Shown: positions 61,466 to 64,000 of the stretch, piece by piece
Layout of the letters: every line of letters starts with the position of its first letter
How positions within the stretch are numbered: position 1 is the stretch's first letter
NCBI RefSeq assembly: GCF_014926405.1
Contig: NZ_JACXXJ020000003.1
Span: forward strand, 603,001-667,000
Direction: 5' to 3'
Length of the DNA stretch: 64,000 nucleotides
Source of the DNA: Agrobacterium vitis
Lineage (GTDB): Bacteria > Pseudomonadota > Alphaproteobacteria > Rhizobiales > Rhizobiaceae
Made by a program: the position numbers and the translations under genes
Notes under the pieces: generated by a model
The model's input: only the letters and a program-made list of their open reading frames with translations
The model's database searches: none
Told to the model about the DNA's origin: nothing

Positions 61466-63181
61466 TTATGTTTTGCCAACCTCGGAAAGATTGAGCGCAT
61501 TGCGTGTCGCCTCATTCAGGATGAAGACTTTTAGCGGCTCCGCACGACCGCGAATGGAAATTTCCCGTCCGGCGCTTTCCGGCACCGCCAGACCCGCCAG
61601 AGTAGCGACCGGTTCGGAAATCACCAGTTGGGTTTCGAATTCCTTGGCCACCGATTCCAGCCGGCTGGCGACATTGACGGTATCACCAATGGCTGTGAGA
61701 TTACGAACGCTGCCGTAACCCAGTGTTCCCACCACAGCCGGACCCGTATGGATGCCAATAGCGATCCTGAGCGGCACCGTCAGTTCATTGGCCAATTGCC
61801 GGTTCAACTCCTCAAGACCGGCAATGATACCGCTTGCCGCCTTCAGGGCCTGGCGACAGGCGGTCTCAGTCGAACCTGTGACGCCGAAAAGCGCCATCGC
61901 GCCATCGCCGATGAATTTATCCAGCCGCCCTCCTGCCTCTTCCACGGCATGACCGACCACGGCGAAATAGCGGTTCAGCAGAAAGACGATGTCGAAAGGC
62001 AGCCGAGTTTCCGTCAGCATCGTGAAATGCCGCAGGTCACAGAACAGTACGGCAATATCGCGTTCGCGGCCCGGAACCACTTCATGACTGCTATCGATCG
62101 TGGCGCTTTGCGGCATCGCCACCATAAGGGGCATGACTGTGAGGTTCGCCCTGGGCCGAAGCTGGCAGGCAAGCCGCACACCGGGGCCAGCCTTGATCCG
62201 GTTGAGCGTACCCTGTTCCAGCGTTTCAGCGGGCGGCAACAGCTGCTCTCCATCGATAACCTGGACGCGGCAGGTCGAGCACTGGCCCTTGCCGCCGCAC
62301 ACGGCATAATGCGGTTGACCAGCCAGTCGGCTGGCCTCAAGCAGCGTGAAGCCGCGGGGCACGCTGACAGCCTCGCCGTTCGGATAGCGGACGGTGATAA
62401 GGTGCGCCCGCTCGTTCATTCTGCGGGCGACACGCAGGGCGACAACCATGCCGATAGATAGGAAAAACAACCCATAAAGTGACAAGCGGATAATCTGGAT
62501 CCACCCTGCTTCGCTGTCCGTCAATGCGGTCGGGTCATAGTAACCGCCTGGATAACCGCTCAACCAGAAGGCTGGGCTGGCAATCGTGCGGCCCATCTCG
62601 ACAAAGCCAAGCAGGGACAGGATCGGCAGCAGAATGGCCACCGTCAGCAAACCCGCTTTGGACGATTCATACCATGGTCGGAACCGCAGCCAAAAATGGA
62701 TTCCGATACAACCGTGCAGCCATAAAATGACAATGGCGAGCGATTGGCGCCATCCATCAACAGGCGACGTGGTCCACATGGAATGGACGACCGTCTGATA
62801 ATTGTCACGCAGATGAAAGAGCGAGGAGGCAATCCTGGTCGCAACAATATGGTCGATGATCAATAGCGGCACCACCAAGCCAAGCACGATCTGCAACGCT
62901 TCGGATTTCGGCATGGTAAAGCTGCGGCGGATATAGACGGCGCGTAACACCAGACCCATGTGGGTGAGCAAAGAACCGTAAAGCAACACTGTGCCCGGAG
63001 GGGTACGCCAAACACCCAGAAACCACAAACGGGCGCGATCGGCAAAATCCACCGAAATCAACCCGGTGGCATGATTGGCCATGTGCATGGCGAGGAACAG
63101 GAAAATCACCAGCCCCGAACCAAGCCGGGCCTTGCGTATCCGGCGTTCCGACCAGAGGCTTTTTTTGACGTCCACGGCCAT
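61466..63181 (-). CDS. Membrane-anchored class III cyclase with [2Fe-2S] ferredoxin domain
   Basis: 571-aa three-part protein. Residues 1-250 have about six membrane segments with conserved His (33, 37, 74, 111, 133, 156, 162), resembling the SdhC/cytochrome b-like heme anchor known from CyaC-type rhizobial cyclases. Residues ~262-350 are a [2Fe-2S] ferredoxin domain with Cys295, 301, 304 and 339 (C-x5-C-x2-C-x34-C, VCGGKGQCSTC). Residues ~372-560 are a class III cyclase with Asp382 (FCDLRHFTML) and Asp426 (FIGDGAMALFG). It is likely a redox- or respiration-responsive producer of cyclic nucleotide at the inner membrane. Transcribed in the same direction as the other cyclase, 192 bp upstream of it. 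Confidence 0.88.
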   Translation of the reverse strand: MAVDVKKSLWSERRIRKARLGSGLVIFLFLAMHMANHATGLISVDFADRARLWFLGVWRTPPGTVLLYGSLLTHMGLVLRAVYIRRSFTMPKSEALQIVLGLVVPLLIIDHIVATRIASSLFHLRDNYQTVVHSMWTTSPVDGWRQSLAIVILWLHGCIGIHFWLRFRPWYESSKAGLLTVAILLPILSLLGFVEMGRTIASPAFWLSGYPGGYYDPTALTDSEAGWIQIIRLSLYGLFFLSIGMVVALRVARRMNERAHLITVRYPNGEAVSVPRGFTLLEASRLAGQPHYAVCGGKGQCSTCRVQVIDGEQLLPPAETLEQGTLNRIKAGPGVRLACQLRPRANLTVMPLMVAMPQSATIDSSHEVVPGRERDIAVLFCDLRHFTMLTETRLPFDIVFLLNRYFAVVGHAVEEAGGRLDKFIGDGAMALFGVTGSTETACRQALKAASGIIAGLEELNRQLANELTVPLRIAIGIHTGPAVVGTLGYGSVRNLTAIGDTVNVASRLESVAKEFETQLVISEPVATLAGLAVPESAGREISIRGRAEPLKVFILNEATRNALNLSEVGKT

Positions 63182-63344
63182 AGGTTTCAGTTCTTCAAAG
63201 CCACTTTCCGAAGATCCAGCAATGGCAGTTTTGACAAGACCTGTAAATCACCGCCGGGTTTCCTGATTGATTTTATCGATTGTATGACCAACACGGAAAT
63301 CAAGTTTCCGAATTTTTGCCTGTGCTATCAGATATCGAGTGCAG

Positions 63345-64000
63345 TCAGATATCGAGAAGCATTCCGTCACGAGCCATAAGCGTCGCTGGAAACGCCTCCT
63401 GCGCCAATCGTTCCAGCAGTGCCATTTCGCTGTCGGTGCGCCATGGGGCGTGATGGAACAGCAACAATCGGCCCACATTTGCCTCCTGGGCCAATTTCAC
63501 GCCCTGCTCCCAGCTCGAATGGCCAAACCCTCGATAACGCTGCATTTCCGCTTCGGTAAAGGCGGCGTCGTAGACCGCAATATCGGCATTGGCCATCAGC
63601 GCCAGCGCTGTCGGATCGAGTTCGCCGGGCTGATGTTCTATGTCAAACACCAATGCCAGCACCTTACCTGCCCATTCCACCCGGTAGCCGATGCAACCGC
63701 CCGGATGATTGAGCGTAAATGTGCCGATGGAAATACCAGGACGAGGCGTCAGAATATCTCCGGCACGAAAATCATGAAACTGCAGAGAGGCCTTGCAGAT
63801 ATCCATTTTCACGGGAAAATAGGGCGGACTGACGAATTGATGGATCATCTGATCCGTCGTCATGCTACCGGCAAGGTGGCCGGACCAGATATTGACGGTG
63901 ATCTCAGGATTGTAGATCGGCTTGAAAAAAGGCAAGCCGATAATGTGATCGTAGTGACAGTGGGAAAAAAACAGGTCGACATTGCTGGTCTTGTCTCCCA
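63345..64000 (-). CDS. Metallo-beta-lactamase-fold hydrolase, C-terminal part (cut by window end)
   Basis: The frame continues through the right edge, so the N terminus is missing and the ATG at 63935 is internal. Just upstream of it the strand encodes DLFFSHCHYDHIIGLPFF, the zinc-binding HxHxDH motif. Further metal ligands are in YDAAFTEAEM and GFGHSSWEQGV (His), and LLLFHHAPWRTD carries the last His. The fold covers hydrolases including class II cyclic nucleotide phosphodiesterases. The cyclase neighbours make a cNMP phosphodiesterase role attractive but unproven. Confidence 0.8.
   Translation of the reverse strand, partial: GDKTSNVDLFFSHCHYDHIIGLPFFKPIYNPEITVNIWSGHLAGSMTTDQMIHQFVSPPYFPVKMDICKASLQFHDFRAGDILTPRPGISIGTFTLNHPGGCIGYRVEWAGKVLALVFDIEHQPGELDPTALALMANADIAVYDAAFTEAEMQRYRGFGHSSWEQGVKLAQEANVGRLLLFHHAPWRTDSEMALLERLAQEAFPATLMARDGMLLDI

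Overview
The window looks like chromosome or megaplasmid DNA from an alphaproteobacterium of the Rhizobiaceae (Agrobacterium/Allorhizobium/Rhizobium type). The grounds are high GC, tightly overlapping ATGA operons, many ABC importers, a cyanuric acid/biuret catabolic operon of the kind known from Rhizobium, and SdhC-like membrane-anchored adenylate cyclases as in Sinorhizobium. The species cannot be fixed from the sequence. No rRNA, tRNA, CRISPR, phage gene or transposase was seen.

Layout. (1) 1-6710, + strand: a nitrogen-scavenging operon with formamidase (cut by the window edge), biuret hydrolase, cyanuric acid hydrolase, a double ABC ATPase, triuret hydrolase, a small cupin and allophanate hydrolase. 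Together they take cyanuric acid, biuret and triuret to ammonia and CO2. (2) 6776-7026: a long inverted repeat closing that operon. (3) 7072-14981, - strand: LysR regulator, a complete Dpp-type peptide importer and an amidase. (4) 15150-24948, + strand: a promoter, a structured leader ending in an intrinsic terminator, then AmiC-like sensor, AmiR-like ANTAR antiterminator, an alpha/beta hydrolase amidase/peptidase, a second Dpp-type importer and an FmdA-type formamidase. This is probably an amide-inducible, antitermination-controlled operon.

(5) 25002-48070, - strand: the most striking region, a 23-kb polyunsaturated-fatty-acid-synthase-like (Pfa-type) secondary lipid cluster. In transcription order it has an FAD-dependent oxidoreductase, a DUF2269-type membrane protein, a discrete ACP, a thioesterase, a KS-AT-4xACP-KR-DH megasynthase (2447 aa), a KS-CLF-AT-(double-hotdog DH)x2 megasynthase (2374 aa), a PfaD-type enoyl reductase, and two unusual large acyl-CoA-dehydrogenase-like proteins in which Asp sits at the usual catalytic Glu position. 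A strong-looking promoter lies at its 5' end (48221-48248). No phosphopantetheinyl transferase is present in the window.

(6) 48886-50500: a UxuA-like TIM-barrel protein and a MobA/MocA-like nucleotidyltransferase. (7) 50626-56366: a Pho-box-like site, then a binding-protein ABC importer, a glycerophosphodiester phosphodiesterase and, convergently, an inositol-monophosphatase-family enzyme. This is probably a phosphate-starvation organophosphate uptake operon. (8) 56525-64000, - strand: a cyclic nucleotide signalling neighbourhood with a metallo-beta-lactamase-fold hydrolase (cut by the window edge), a membrane/[2Fe-2S]/cyclase fusion, a soluble class III cyclase, an ABC-exporter-like protein whose ATPase motifs are all degenerate, and a stand-alone cNMP-binding protein.

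Regions 1, 3 and 4 share one theme, nitrogen from amide and ureide bonds. Region 5 is accessory secondary metabolism. Regions 7 and 8 look like stress and nutrient sensing.
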